IMG/VR virus record: IMGVR_UViG_3300028920_000135
Location: 1-42,304 of that record
Source: a virus
DNA: 42,304 nt
Direction: 5' to 3' (one strand)
Part shown: piece by piece, positions 1 to 6,455 of the stretch
How positions within the stretch are numbered: the stretch's first letter is position 1
How the letters are laid out: each line of letters begins with the position of its first letter
Translations under genes and position numbers: made by a program
The notes under the pieces: generated by a model
What the model was told of the DNA's origin: nothing
The model's input: the letters and a program-made list of their open reading frames with translations, nothing else
Databases searched by the model: none

Positions 1-58
1 AAGTATATAAATATTTGCAATAAAAAAAGCCTCCTAAGAGGCTAATTTGCTTTTTTGT
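1..58. repeat. 58-bp direct repeat, copy 1
   Basis: Bases 1-58 are identical to 19502-19559 in the same orientation. The copy contains a minus-strand terminator hairpin and the last residues of the gene ending at 34. The window begins exactly at the first base of the shared sequence, so this edge may be an assembly break at a repeat and not a natural end. Confidence 0.95.
22..43 (-). terminator. Rho-independent terminator of the early operon
   Basis: On the minus strand a six-pair stem (AGCCTC/GAGGCT, loop TTAG, 28-43) runs straight into seven T residues (22-28). The TAG stop of the upstream gene (34-36) lies in the loop, so translation ends inside the hairpin. The same hairpin follows the fibre gene at 19523-19544. 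Confidence 0.85.
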
Positions 59-252
59 ACTAACTTTGAAAAATCTGGGTTTTCAACTTCGCTCCAATCT
101 GACAGACAGAAACATACTCTTGTTCTGTCGCCGTCTTCGTCAATCGTATCAAATTCAACAAAGTCAAATATATTTTGATTATCGCAATATTCTGCGATAA
201 CCTCGATTCTTCCATACATTTCCTCTAAGCCTTGCTTTTCGTTTTTTGTCAT
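34..252 (-). CDS. Hypothetical acidic phage protein, 72 aa
   Basis: I do not recognise this protein. It is acidic, with a CFC motif near residue 48, and has no signal peptide or membrane segment. A good ribosome site (GAGAGGTGAG) precedes the ATG. It is the last gene of the short operon started by the promoter near 600 and follows the 255-548 gene by two bases. Its final residues and TAG stop are encoded inside the 58-bp repeat and terminator. The C-terminus may therefore have been replaced by a recombination event, or be misjoined in assembly. A small soluble early accessory protein is the most that can be said. Confidence 0.7.
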   Translation of the reverse strand: MTKNEKQGLEEMYGRIEVIAEYCDNQNIFDFVEFDTIDEDGDRTRVCFCLSDWSEVENPDFSKLVQKSKLAS

Positions 253-254
253 TT

Positions 255-548
255 TTACTCACCTCTCAATAATTTTGCTACTCTGTTGTGTTTCTCGATT
301 TCAAGCATTTCTTTATAATTGTCAAGATTTTCTTTTCTTAATTTCATTTGTACTTTGAACATTCCGTTGTATACATTGTTAGATTCGTCTGTTGTTAATA
401 ATTCAAAGTAATTTTCGTTTTCCATTGCATTGTTTATTGTCGCATGATTTTTTAGTATTGATCTAAGTTCTTTTTCGCTTTTGTCGGATGTATCTCTCTT
501 AATATACGCCTCAATCAATTCTTCTTTGCTTAATATTATCTTTTTCAT
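255..548 (-). CDS. Hypothetical early protein, 97 aa
   Basis: A mostly helical, charged protein with no recognisable domain. The first ATG in frame (557) overlaps the ribosome site GGGAGATG, so the ATG at 548 is the likely start. It is the first gene after the repressible-looking promoter at 588-616, which closely resembles the main early promoter at 17225-17253. It should therefore be made at the same time as the first early genes. The C-terminal half is rich in Lys and Glu and may form a helical hairpin. Immediate-early host-takeover protein is a guess from position only. Confidence 0.65.
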   Translation of the reverse strand: MKKIILSKEELIEAYIKRDTSDKSEKELRSILKNHATINNAMENENYFELLTTDESNNVYNGMFKVQMKLRKENLDNYKEMLEIEKHNRVAKLLRGE

Positions 549-587
549 TCTTAACATCTCCCTTTTATTTGTTTTGCTTACATATTA

Positions 588-616
588 ATTATACTCTATT
601 TTTAGTGTTTTCGCAA
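588..616 (-). promoter_or_regulatory. Second early promoter with operator
   Basis: On the minus strand TTGCGA (611-616), 17 bases, TATAAT (588-593), then the gene at 548. The spacer holds TACTCTATTTTTAGTGTT (592-609), 15 of 18 bases identical to the perfect palindrome at 17229-17246, which sits at the same place in the main early promoter. The half-site AATACT (615-620) and the upstream TTATAGCACAA block (624-634) are also shared. Two promoters under one repressor is the simplest reading. Confidence 0.75.
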
Positions 617-655
617 TACTTTTTTATAGCACAAACAAATAAAAAACTAGCACAA

Positions 656-790
656 TTATCTAACTTCTGTGATAACTCTATGCTCGTATTTCAGCATCGG
701 CGGAAATATCCCCGGCACACTTACCATAACAGCTGTTAAATATACAACTGCTATCTCAACGCTTTTTCTGTTCTTCTTCAATTTTTTCAT
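656..790 (-). CDS. Mini membrane protein, 44 aa
   Basis: Read directly from the sequence. The ribosome site AGAGGGTGA lies 6 bases before the ATG (790) and the stop is TAA (656-658). A basic N-terminus (KKLKKNRK) is followed by one hydrophobic segment, about residues 11-30, and then a charged tail, which suggests a single-pass inner-membrane protein. It overlaps the preceding small gene by 35 bases in another frame. It is the last of three consecutive small membrane proteins, so a joint role at the membrane is possible. The function is unknown. Confidence 0.6.
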   Translation of the reverse strand: MKKLKKNRKSVEIAVVYLTAVMVSVPGIFPPMLKYEHRVITEVR

Positions 791-878
791 TTACTTTCAC
801 CCTCTTTTCGTCAATATACACGATTCCAATTAATGCCACATTCCACATTATGATTAAGCCTATGATGTTAAATATCAC
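756..878 (-). CDS. Mini membrane protein, 40 aa, GTG start
   Basis: The start is GTG (878-876), five bases after a strong GGAGG, and overlaps the TAG of the upstream gene by one base. The first 21 residues are hydrophobic (one transmembrane helix), followed by a charged KRVKVNEKIEEEQKKR tail that is probably a cytoplasmic helix. The close coupling to its neighbours favours a real gene. The family is not recognised. Confidence 0.55.
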   Translation of the reverse strand: MIFNIIGLIIMWNVALIGIVYIDEKRVKVNEKIEEEQKKR

Positions 879-1063
879 TATCTCCTCCTGATTATATTTT
901 TTATTGTATTTACCAGAAATCTAATTGCCAACAAAGTATTAACTATCGGGATCAAGGCTATAATATACATTATAACCTCGACTTTGAACCCTCTATCATT
1001 GTTTCTGTTGCTAAATATCATCATAACTAATAATACTGCTGATATTGAGTATATATAACTCAT
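878..1063 (-). CDS. Small two-helix membrane protein, 61 aa
   Basis: Two hydrophobic stretches (about residues 4-18 and 30-50) are separated by a polar loop (SNRNNDRGFK), and the protein ends in a basic RRR. The ATG directly follows the TGA of the upstream gene, with AAGGTGAG as ribosome site. It lies downstream of the sliding clamp gene and is followed by two further tiny membrane proteins. The shape would fit a holin, but the position in the early replication operon argues against lysis. Superinfection exclusion or membrane anchoring are alternatives. Confidence 0.65.
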   Translation of the reverse strand: MSYIYSISAVLLVMMIFSNRNNDRGFKVEVIMYIIALIPIVNTLLAIRFLVNTIKNIIRRR

Positions 1064-1264
1064 TCACTCACCTTCTCCAAAGTCAATAGCTTCGATTAAC
1101 TTTGTGTTAAATACCATTTTCCTTAATCCTAACTTAGTTTTTACATTAAATTTTAACGATTCCGCACAGAATGTATTTGTTATCCTGTATTCGTCAAAAT
1201 CTTTAGTACATTTTGAATCAACTTTATATTCGCGTCCACTTGCCATTATTATTTTAATATCCAT
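1064..1264 (-). CDS. Hypothetical protein, 66 aa
   Basis: A small soluble protein predicted to be mostly beta strands (short alternating hydrophobic segments around IKIIM, YKVD, YRIT, LKFNV, MVFNTKLIEAI). Its ATG lies three bases after the dnaN stop and uses GGGAG inside the end of dnaN as ribosome site, so it is translationally coupled to the clamp. No domain is recognised. A clamp-associated accessory factor is only a guess from position. Confidence 0.6.
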   Translation of the reverse strand: MDIKIIMASGREYKVDSKCTKDFDEYRITNTFCAESLKFNVKTKLGLRKMVFNTKLIEAIDFGEGE

Positions 1265-1267
1265 AAT

Positions 1268-2326
1268 TTACTCCCGTAAAGCCATCGGCATAGTCAAATA
1301 ATCATCATTAATCATAAACGCCGATTGATTATCCCTGAATTTAATTATAACTGTATCACAGCTTAATAAAGTTATATAATCTAGTATGTACTTGACATTC
1401 AATGCAGTCTCAAGTTCTGTATTGTTAATATTGATTATATCTACTTTTTCAGTTACTTTAGACCTTCCATTTTGTGCCTTAACAGTTAATTTATTACCAG
1501 AAATTATAAACTTTGCAGCAAATCTCGATTCATCATTCTTACTTGCAAATATTATAACTTTATTTAGCATTTTTATCAATTCTTTTCGATTAATATTTAT
1601 CTCATTTGGTGTATTTTCTTTTGTCTTGGAAAATATATTCCTAAAATCAGGAAAAGCTAAATCTATAATTCTACTGCAAAATAGCACATTTTCAGTTTTA
1701 ACATAAATTTTGTTATTGTTGTATCCTATCTCGATGTTATCTCCTGCACACTTATTAATTAGTTTTGATATATTCTTCGTAGAATTGAATGGTATTGTGC
1801 AGATTAAATCGGTTTGTAGGCTTGTCACAGCTAATCTATAGCTGTCTGTAGCACATAGCTTGTCATTATCTACTCTGATACCAAATGTAGCTAAATTTGA
1901 CTGGTCTTGTCCTGCTGCAAATTGTACCATTTTGAATGCTTGTTTGAAATCATCTGAATTGACTTGTTTCAAATTACCCGGGTCAAGTCTTATTTCTGGG
2001 TATTCGGTAACATCAAATACAGTGAATTTTGCATTGTCTATCGTTATAAAACCATCTTTAAGTATAATGTCAATCTCTATGTTATCGCTTTTCTTGATAT
2101 ATTCAAGTGCTTCTGTATGGTCCAGCAGCAACTCGCCTTGTTCTATTATCTCACCTTGCAAATCAACGATGATAGTCTCTTCCAAGTCTGTACCTATTAG
2201 CTGTATTTTATCGTCTGCCATTATCTTTGTATTGGATATAACAGGTCTTATCTTATTTTCCTTAGCAACACCTGATATTAAGTCAAGTGCTGCTATTAGA
2301 TTTGATTTGTCTATTTTTATTCTCAT
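1268..2326 (-). CDS. dnaN: DNA polymerase III beta subunit (sliding clamp)
   Basis: 352 aa, close to the usual 360-380 aa of bacterial beta clamps. The N-terminus (MRIKIDKSNLIAALDLISG), the following RPVISN segment, the LIGTDLEETI strand and the C-terminal MPMALRE tail match the DnaN family. That family forms a dimeric ring of three domains per subunit and tethers polymerase to DNA. Strong ribosome site GGGGGAAATA. It lies in an operon with a MazG-like pyrophosphatase, a nuclease and a methyltransferase. A phage-owned clamp suggests that replication recruits host Pol III, or an unseen phage polymerase, through its own ring. Divergent but clearly a family member. Confidence 0.9.
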   Translation of the reverse strand: MRIKIDKSNLIAALDLISGVAKENKIRPVISNTKIMADDKIQLIGTDLEETIIVDLQGEIIEQGELLLDHTEALEYIKKSDNIEIDIILKDGFITIDNAKFTVFDVTEYPEIRLDPGNLKQVNSDDFKQAFKMVQFAAGQDQSNLATFGIRVDNDKLCATDSYRLAVTSLQTDLICTIPFNSTKNISKLINKCAGDNIEIGYNNNKIYVKTENVLFCSRIIDLAFPDFRNIFSKTKENTPNEININRKELIKMLNKVIIFASKNDESRFAAKFIISGNKLTVKAQNGRSKVTEKVDIININNTELETALNVKYILDYITLLSCDTVIIKFRDNQSAFMINDDYLTMPMALRE

Positions 2327-2649
2327 TATTTCCCCCTAACTTCATTATACCGCATCTTATTTTTAATAGCCGTCATCAAGTCAATTCCTAATTCTTCCGC
2401 TATAGACAAACAAACAATTACCACATCTGCAAGCTCATCATCTACAGAACCGGCTACATTTACCTCATAAGTAGTTCTATAATCCAATCCACCTTCATAA
2501 TAATCTTCGTTAATTTGTGACTTATCTTCTATTGCATTTGCAAATTCCGACACTTCCTCATATAAATTTAATATAGCACCGTCCATACCTCTATCCCATT
2601 TCCCACGTTTTACGGCTGTTTCGTGGGCTTTTTTTTGCAATTCTTTCAT
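2326..2649 (-). CDS. MazG-like NTP pyrophosphatase
   Basis: An all-alpha NTP pyrophosphatase of MazG type, 107 aa from the ATG at 2649, chosen because AAGGGGTGAT precedes it (an upstream in-frame start at 2706 lacks a site). The metal-binding pattern is visible: an EEVSEF segment, then DDELADVVI about 40 residues later. The family hydrolyses nucleoside triphosphates to monophosphates. In phages it is thought to alter nucleotide or alarmone pools. It overlaps the dnaN start by one base, so the two are co-translated. Substrate unknown. Confidence 0.8.
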   Translation of the reverse strand: MKELQKKAHETAVKRGKWDRGMDGAILNLYEEVSEFANAIEDKSQINEDYYEGGLDYRTTYEVNVAGSVDDELADVVIVCLSIAEELGIDLMTAIKNKMRYNEVRGK

Positions 2650-2689
2650 TTTATCACCCCTTACCATAAAGTTAATTGATTTTGTTTGT

Positions 2690-3070
2690 TTATATTGTTT
2701 CTTCATTTAATTTAAACGCATTTATGTTATATATTCTTATTCCATTTTTAGTATCAAAATAATCTGTTCTTTCTAATATTGATAAATATTGATAGTATAT
2801 TCTTGATGTATTTTTTATAAATACCAATAAAATTGTATCTATATTTAAATCATTATAAATTTGTGTTCTTAGTTTTATTTGTTTAATATCTAATCCTGTT
2901 CCAAAAAATGGTGGTGGATTATATAATTCTTTTTCTTTAACCTCAACAATACAATACTTGCCATCTTTTTTTATTAACCAATCAATTTGTTGCATATTAA
3001 AAATACCTTTTGTTCTTAAAAAACTTCTTGCTTTTTTCTCACCTTCTATACCTTCTTCCATAATACTCAT
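2690..3070 (-). CDS. PD-(D/E)XK nuclease-like protein
   Basis: 126 aa. The restriction-endonuclease-like core is visible: an early helix with EGEKKARSFL, then D30 in QIDWLIKKDG and E43-x-K45 in CIVEVKEKEL, the classic D...(E)xK arrangement. A basic QIKLRTQIY segment follows. Such small stand-alone proteins are usually DNA repair or structure-specific nucleases, so Holliday-junction or flap processing during phage recombination fits. Its ATG overlaps the end of the methyltransferase gene (3067-3070), so the two are translationally coupled and might cooperate in DNA marking and cleavage. Not assigned to a named family. Confidence 0.65.
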   Translation of the reverse strand: MSIMEEGIEGEKKARSFLRTKGIFNMQQIDWLIKKDGKYCIVEVKEKELYNPPPFFGTGLDIKQIKLRTQIYNDLNIDTILLVFIKNTSRIYYQYLSILERTDYFDTKNGIRIYNINAFKLNEETI

Positions 3071-4239
3071 GCTTCATTACCCCATACATCAAAACCTTCT
3101 ATTTTTCTTCTGTTGAAAATATCAATCTTTTTACCAGCAGTAACCCTTCTTATTACTTCATAAAATTCATCTGGTTTTTTAGAATGTCCAGTCCTGTTAG
3201 CACTAAAACAAGTAAAAAAGTTTTTTAATTCTGTAAAAACTGGACTTCCTATCCTGCCATACATTACATATTCATGGTTAAATTGTGGCAAATTAAAAGG
3301 TTGGAATCCACCATTTTTATGCCAAACAAACTCACAAATAAATCTTACACCCCATCTTTCAAATATATCCCAACCGTATTTATGATGTTTTTGTGTTATC
3401 CACATAAACACATGGCAATCTTTTTCATTTGGTAATTCAAATTCTTTTATTTCTTCTATTGACATTGTGGGATAATCAAATCCAACTTGATTAGGTGCAA
3501 CTTCTCTTTCTATTTTTTCCATTTGCCAAGGTGGATCAATAACAATTACATCATATTTTCCGTTACATTTTTCTATCTCTTTTTGTTTTAATATGTTTAT
3601 TTTGTTTTCTATTATTTTCCGTTTTTGCTTTCTTTTTAATAATTTTTCTTCTTCTATTTTTTTCAATCTTTTTTCAACTTCTTCTTCAATATCTATTTCT
3701 GAAAAACTGCTTATATCCTGTTTTGTATAATCTGTTTTGCCCTGCAATATATCTTTTTTTAATTCCAAATCATATTTCGCTATATTATCTATACCTTTTG
3801 TTATTTTTTCTGCTCTTATAACTGTGTTTTTGCTTACACCTTGCTCATCTGCTATTTTTTCTGCTGTTTTTTTCAAGTTCCCACTTTGGGTACTTGATTC
3901 TGTTTTTCTATTGCCGCCGTATGATTTCTTTTCTTGTTTATATCTTAAACCTAATAAATAATCCCTTTGCATAGCTGTTATATTACGCCTACCTAGTTGA
4001 TTATCAATGATCCAGTTTTTAACCTCATCCCTATTATCGAATTCTTTTTCTATCGTTTCATATTGCAAGTTATGTTTATTTGCTATCACATACCTATTGT
4101 GTCCATCAATCAACACATTTTGCCAAGTTACCAGCTTATCTCTTATGCCTTCTTCTAGTATGTTTTTTTCTAATTGTTTAAATTCATTTTCTGATAATGC
4201 AAATATTAAATCTTTAAATTCTTTATCTATCTTAAACAT
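3067..4239 (-). CDS. ParB-domain / MT-A70 adenine methyltransferase fusion
   Basis: 390 aa in two parts. Residues 20-150 look like a ParB/Sulfiredoxin nuclease-like domain (GHNRY at 46-50, the LGRRNITAMQRDYL helix, an HTH-like KKTAEKIADEQGVSKNTV). A charged linker runs from 180 to 225. Residues 226-390 are an MT-A70 methyltransferase with the catalytic DPPW at 235-238, an FMWIT strand and a C-terminal GHSKKPDEFYEVIRR. The known family activity is N6-methylation of adenine, here probably phage DNA, protecting it from restriction or marking strands. A ribbon-helix-helix gene and a perfect promoter lie just upstream, and it overlaps the nuclease-like gene. Confidence 0.88.
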   Translation of the reverse strand: MFKIDKEFKDLIFALSENEFKQLEKNILEEGIRDKLVTWQNVLIDGHNRYVIANKHNLQYETIEKEFDNRDEVKNWIIDNQLGRRNITAMQRDYLLGLRYKQEKKSYGGNRKTESSTQSGNLKKTAEKIADEQGVSKNTVIRAEKITKGIDNIAKYDLELKKDILQGKTDYTKQDISSFSEIDIEEEVEKRLKKIEEEKLLKRKQKRKIIENKINILKQKEIEKCNGKYDVIVIDPPWQMEKIEREVAPNQVGFDYPTMSIEEIKEFELPNEKDCHVFMWITQKHHKYGWDIFERWGVRFICEFVWHKNGGFQPFNLPQFNHEYVMYGRIGSPVFTELKNFFTCFSANRTGHSKKPDEFYEVIRRVTAGKKIDIFNRRKIEGFDVWGNEA

Positions 4240-4303
4240 TTATACCCCTTTCTATTTCTTGTCTGTCAGAAATCTGACAAACACATTTTTTTTATTCATA
4301 TTT

Positions 4304-4429
4304 CTATTTTAATTTATCTAACCCTTTCAAAACCAAATAATCTTTTAAACTAAGATTTAATTCTTTTGCTTTTTCTTGCAATTCTTTTTTTTGTTCTGGC
4401 AAAACTTCTAATATTATCCTACTTTTCAT
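4304..4429 (-). CDS. Mini ribbon-helix-helix regulator, 41 aa
   Basis: Read directly from the sequence. AAAGGGGGT precedes the ATG at 4429, and the TAG is at 4304-4306. The protein follows the CopG/Arc plan: an N-terminal strand (KSRIILEVL), helix A (PEQKKELQEKAKEL), a turn (NLS) and helix B (LKDYLVLKGLDKLK). It is the first gene after a perfect consensus promoter (4462-4490) and precedes the ParB-MT-A70 gene. It most likely represses its own promoter and the methyltransferase-nuclease-dnaN operon. Two other genes of this fold sit behind identical-type promoters at 12157 and 19471. Confidence 0.65.
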   Translation of the reverse strand: MKSRIILEVLPEQKKELQEKAKELNLSLKDYLVLKGLDKLK

Positions 4430-4461
4430 TTTACCCCCTTTCGTTTTATTCGGTTACACAT

Positions 4462-4490
4462 ATTATATAACAGTCTTTGTATATTGTCAA
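4462..4490 (-). promoter_or_regulatory. Perfect consensus promoter of the methyltransferase operon
   Basis: On the minus strand TTGACA (4485-4490), 17 bases, TATAAT (4462-4467), 33 bases upstream of the ribbon-helix-helix start. An imperfect inverted repeat GTTA...TAAC (about 4455-4473) overlaps the -10 and could be the operator. The promoter lies across the 3' end of the upstream 35-aa gene. Confidence 0.85.
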
Positions 4491-4594
4491 GTTATATTTT
4501 CAATTATCTCATCATCATATTCATCCCAACTATGAGGGCATATACCATACTCCTCGCATTCTTTACAGGTTTCTTTTTTATCTAAATCACACAT
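4487..4594 (-). CDS. Cys-rich mini protein, 35 aa
   Basis: The ATG (4594) directly follows the TAA of the upstream gene and the stop is TGA. The cysteines are C2, C10, C13 and C19, with a histidine at 21 (CKECEEYGICPH), and an acidic tail follows. This looks like a small zinc-binding knuckle. The ribosome site (GGCGAG) is weak, so it is probably expressed by coupling. Unknown function; similar tiny cysteine-rich proteins are common in phage early regions. Confidence 0.5.
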   Translation of the reverse strand: MCDLDKKETCKECEEYGICPHSWDEYDDEIIENIT

Positions 4595-4789
4595 TTAATC
4601 TCGCCACAATTCTAATTCTTCTATTTTTTTAATTACATATTTGTACCAATCCAAATCATAACCAGCAGTAAAATTAACTTCTGCTTTGTTAAAAATAAAT
4701 TTATTCTTATATATTTTAATGCTTATTTTTTCTTCATCACCTTTTATTATTGCTTTGTAACCTAAATATTTTATTATACTTTCAAACAT
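4595..4789 (-). CDS. Hypothetical protein, 64 aa
   Basis: A strong AGGGGTGAT ribosome site precedes the ATG. The sequence alternates charged and aromatic residues and ends YKYVIKKIEELELWRD, with no membrane segment or cysteines. It lies ten bases after the DUF1064 gene in a tightly packed run of small genes. No family recognised. Confidence 0.6.
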   Translation of the reverse strand: MFESIIKYLGYKAIIKGDEEKISIKIYKNKFIFNKAEVNFTAGYDLDWYKYVIKKIEELELWRD

Positions 4790-4799
4790 CTAATCACCC

Positions 4800-5249
4800 C
4801 TATAATTTTCCTTTTTTTCTATCTCGCCTTAACTTTTTTAGCTTATCAAAATCAATCCAACCATCAATCGCATAATCTTCCGCCCATTTCGGTGCTTTTG
4901 TAATTATTTTTAACTCCTTCATATGTGTCCTTTTAAATAATTCTTTTTTTAGCTTAAATACTGGCGTTTCTACTCCTTTAATATCAATTACAAGGTTTCC
5001 AATTTGAAAATCAGCTATATATTTTATCTTTCTAAGTGTATTTCCTTCGTAATCTTTGCTTGTGTTAAACAAAATATATTCTGGATGAAAATAAATATCT
5101 GATTTTTTTATGCCTTGACTTAATAAAAATTGATAATATTCACATTCCATTTTACTATCAAATTTTATCCCATCAAATTCTATTTTTATATTTTTATATT
5201 TGCTTTCTTTAGATTTCTTTTGGTATTCTGCTGCTGTCATCTTTTTCAC
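4800..5249 (-). CDS. DUF1064 family protein, nuclease-like fold
   Basis: About 149 aa from a GTG at 5249 that follows GAGGTGG. It matches the phage DUF1064 pattern: KYKNIKIEFDGIKFDSKMECEYY near the N-terminus, then KYIADFQIGNLVIDIKGVET around residues 73-95 and a KxxLFKR helix. Conserved E in the MECEYY helix, D in the ADF strand and the D-I-K-G strand resemble a PD-(D/E)XK core. This suggests an endonuclease related to junction resolvases. It sits among replication-associated accessory genes, so processing of branched phage DNA is plausible. Activity is inferred. Confidence 0.75.
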   Translation of the reverse strand: MKKMTAAEYQKKSKESKYKNIKIEFDGIKFDSKMECEYYQFLLSQGIKKSDIYFHPEYILFNTSKDYEGNTLRKIKYIADFQIGNLVIDIKGVETPVFKLKKELFKRTHMKELKIITKAPKWAEDYAIDGWIDFDKLKKLRRDRKKGKL

Positions 5250-5258
5250 TCAACCACC

Positions 5259-5693
5259 TCAATTATTATAATATGTGCCTGCTCCGCTTGTCTTAGTTAT
5301 CTTACCTTTGCATTCATAATACGGATTATTTTTTAATTTTGCTCTACATTTAGGGCATCGTCTTTGATACGGTATTCCTTTTTTATCCAAATCAGCCGTA
5401 AACATTTTGTTACACCCGGGCATATTGCATTTTATTTTCTTTTTCTTTGCGTTTTTATTATCTTGTAGCCTTGTACTTTTTTGTTTTTCGACACTTGTTT
5501 TTTCACATTTTATATATCTGCCGTCAATTTTTCTATACCCTTGACTGTACAACCTACCAGAAACTTGATATTTTTTAGTATATCCGTATTTTTTCAGAAA
5601 TTCAGCACAATCAACTTTTTTACCTATCAATTTTTCTTTTGCCAATATTGAATTGTATTCTAACGCTAACATTTCTATGTCAATTTTTGCCAT
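5259..5693 (-). CDS. Zinc-ribbon protein, 144 aa
   Basis: Two parts are visible. The helical N-terminus (1-65) looks like a short HTH-type segment (KKVDCAEFLKKYGYTKKYQVSGRLYSQGYR). The C-terminal zinc-ribbon-like part has C-N-M-P-G-C near residues 90-95 and C-P-K-C near 114-117. The protein is very basic between them. This combination fits a DNA- or RNA-binding protein. Ribosome site AAGGAGTT. It follows the 137-aa zinc-ribbon gene by three bases, so the pair is co-expressed. No named family recognised. Confidence 0.6.
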   Translation of the reverse strand: MAKIDIEMLALEYNSILAKEKLIGKKVDCAEFLKKYGYTKKYQVSGRLYSQGYRKIDGRYIKCEKTSVEKQKSTRLQDNKNAKKKKIKCNMPGCNKMFTADLDKKGIPYQRRCPKCRAKLKNNPYYECKGKITKTSGAGTYYNN

Positions 5694-5696
5694 CTT

Positions 5697-6110
5697 TTAA
5701 CTCCTTTCTAACAATCCATCACAATTCAAACATTTAAAAATCACTACTCTTTCATTTATAAATTGCTGGCATTCTGTTTTACATATTGGACAAATATACT
5801 TATGTGTAGTTGATGTTACTGGGATTTCATTAATTACTACTTTTACAGGTTTTTTCTTTTTTAAGTGTTCTTTTTTTAATTGCTTCCAAGTATAATTTGA
5901 TTCTTCGTGAACATTCCACACAATTTCATCTTCTTCATCATAATACCAAATTTCAACAATATCAAAAAGTGAATTTTTATTGTATTTTTCACGCGCACAA
6001 TTTAAACTACCGCCATTTTTTTTATACCATTTCAAAAATTCTTTCTTATCTTTTTTACTTTCAAATTTAATTGCAGTTCTTTTTTTTGCTAATTCTAATA
6101 ATTTATTCAT
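5697..6110 (-). CDS. Zinc-ribbon protein, 137 aa
   Basis: A basic helical N-terminus with repeated lysines (residues 1-35) is followed by an acidic aromatic stretch (WYYDEEDEIVW) and a C-terminal zinc ribbon, CPICKTEC...CLNC. The ATG has an ideal AGGAGG site. It may bind nucleic acid or act in transcription. Its neighbour at 5259 has a similar layout, but I see no clear sequence similarity that would prove duplication. Function unknown. Confidence 0.6.
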   Translation of the reverse strand: MNKLLELAKKRTAIKFESKKDKKEFLKWYKKNGGSLNCAREKYNKNSLFDIVEIWYYDEEDEIVWNVHEESNYTWKQLKKEHLKKKKPVKVVINEIPVTSTTHKYICPICKTECQQFINERVVIFKCLNCDGLLERS

Positions 6111-6119
6111 TTTTCCTCC

Positions 6120-6455
6120 TTAAAATTCACAATACATTTCCCTATTTTCTGATATTTCCTGCACAAACAAATTAGCCAACTTGCAATTTTCAACATCGCC
6201 GTCCAAATAGCACACCTCATATTGAGTAGGATTTTTAACTCTATCAAACAACCCACCTCTTACTGCTATGATTAAAGCTAATTCTACTTGTCTAGTCTTA
6301 GGCTTATCGCCTTCTCTATACTGAACGCTTGTCATTAGCCGACCATTCCGCATAGTAGCCTTCTTCGGCTTGTTATCCAGTCTGTAGACGATGCCGTTTC
6401 TGACATCTACGCCATTTTTCATCTGGTTGATTATATCAAACGTTTTCTTTGTCAT
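6120..6455 (-). CDS. HNH-fold-like protein lacking catalytic histidines
   Basis: 111 aa. The order of elements (GIVYRLDN, RQVELALIIAVRGGLF, then YEVCYLDGDVENCKLANLFV) mirrors phage HNH endonucleases of the VDHIDGNKLNNRLENL type. The usual histidines are replaced by V/E and Y here, so cleavage is doubtful. A DNA-binding protein derived from an HNH nuclease is my inference. It overlaps the radical SAM gene by four bases (ATGA) and shares its ribosome site pattern CGGTGAAAA with the PAPS-reductase-like gene. Confidence 0.45.
   Translation of the reverse strand: MTKKTFDIINQMKNGVDVRNGIVYRLDNKPKKATMRNGRLMTSVQYREGDKPKTRQVELALIIAVRGGLFDRVKNPTQYEVCYLDGDVENCKLANLFVQEISENREMYCEF

Noticed and set aside
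878-1063. Phage holin call for the 61-aa two-helix protein
   Set aside because: Topology fits, but it lies in an early operon with dnaN, far from the lysozyme at 22198.
1104-2339. Several plus-strand open frames of 65-159 codons opposite dnaN
   Set aside because: They lie wholly inside a well-supported minus-strand gene, lack ribosome sites and read as low-complexity hydrophobic strings.
2650-2706. Longer MazG-like protein starting at 2706
   Set aside because: The extra 19 residues match nothing and the AAGGGGTGAT site fits the start at 2649.
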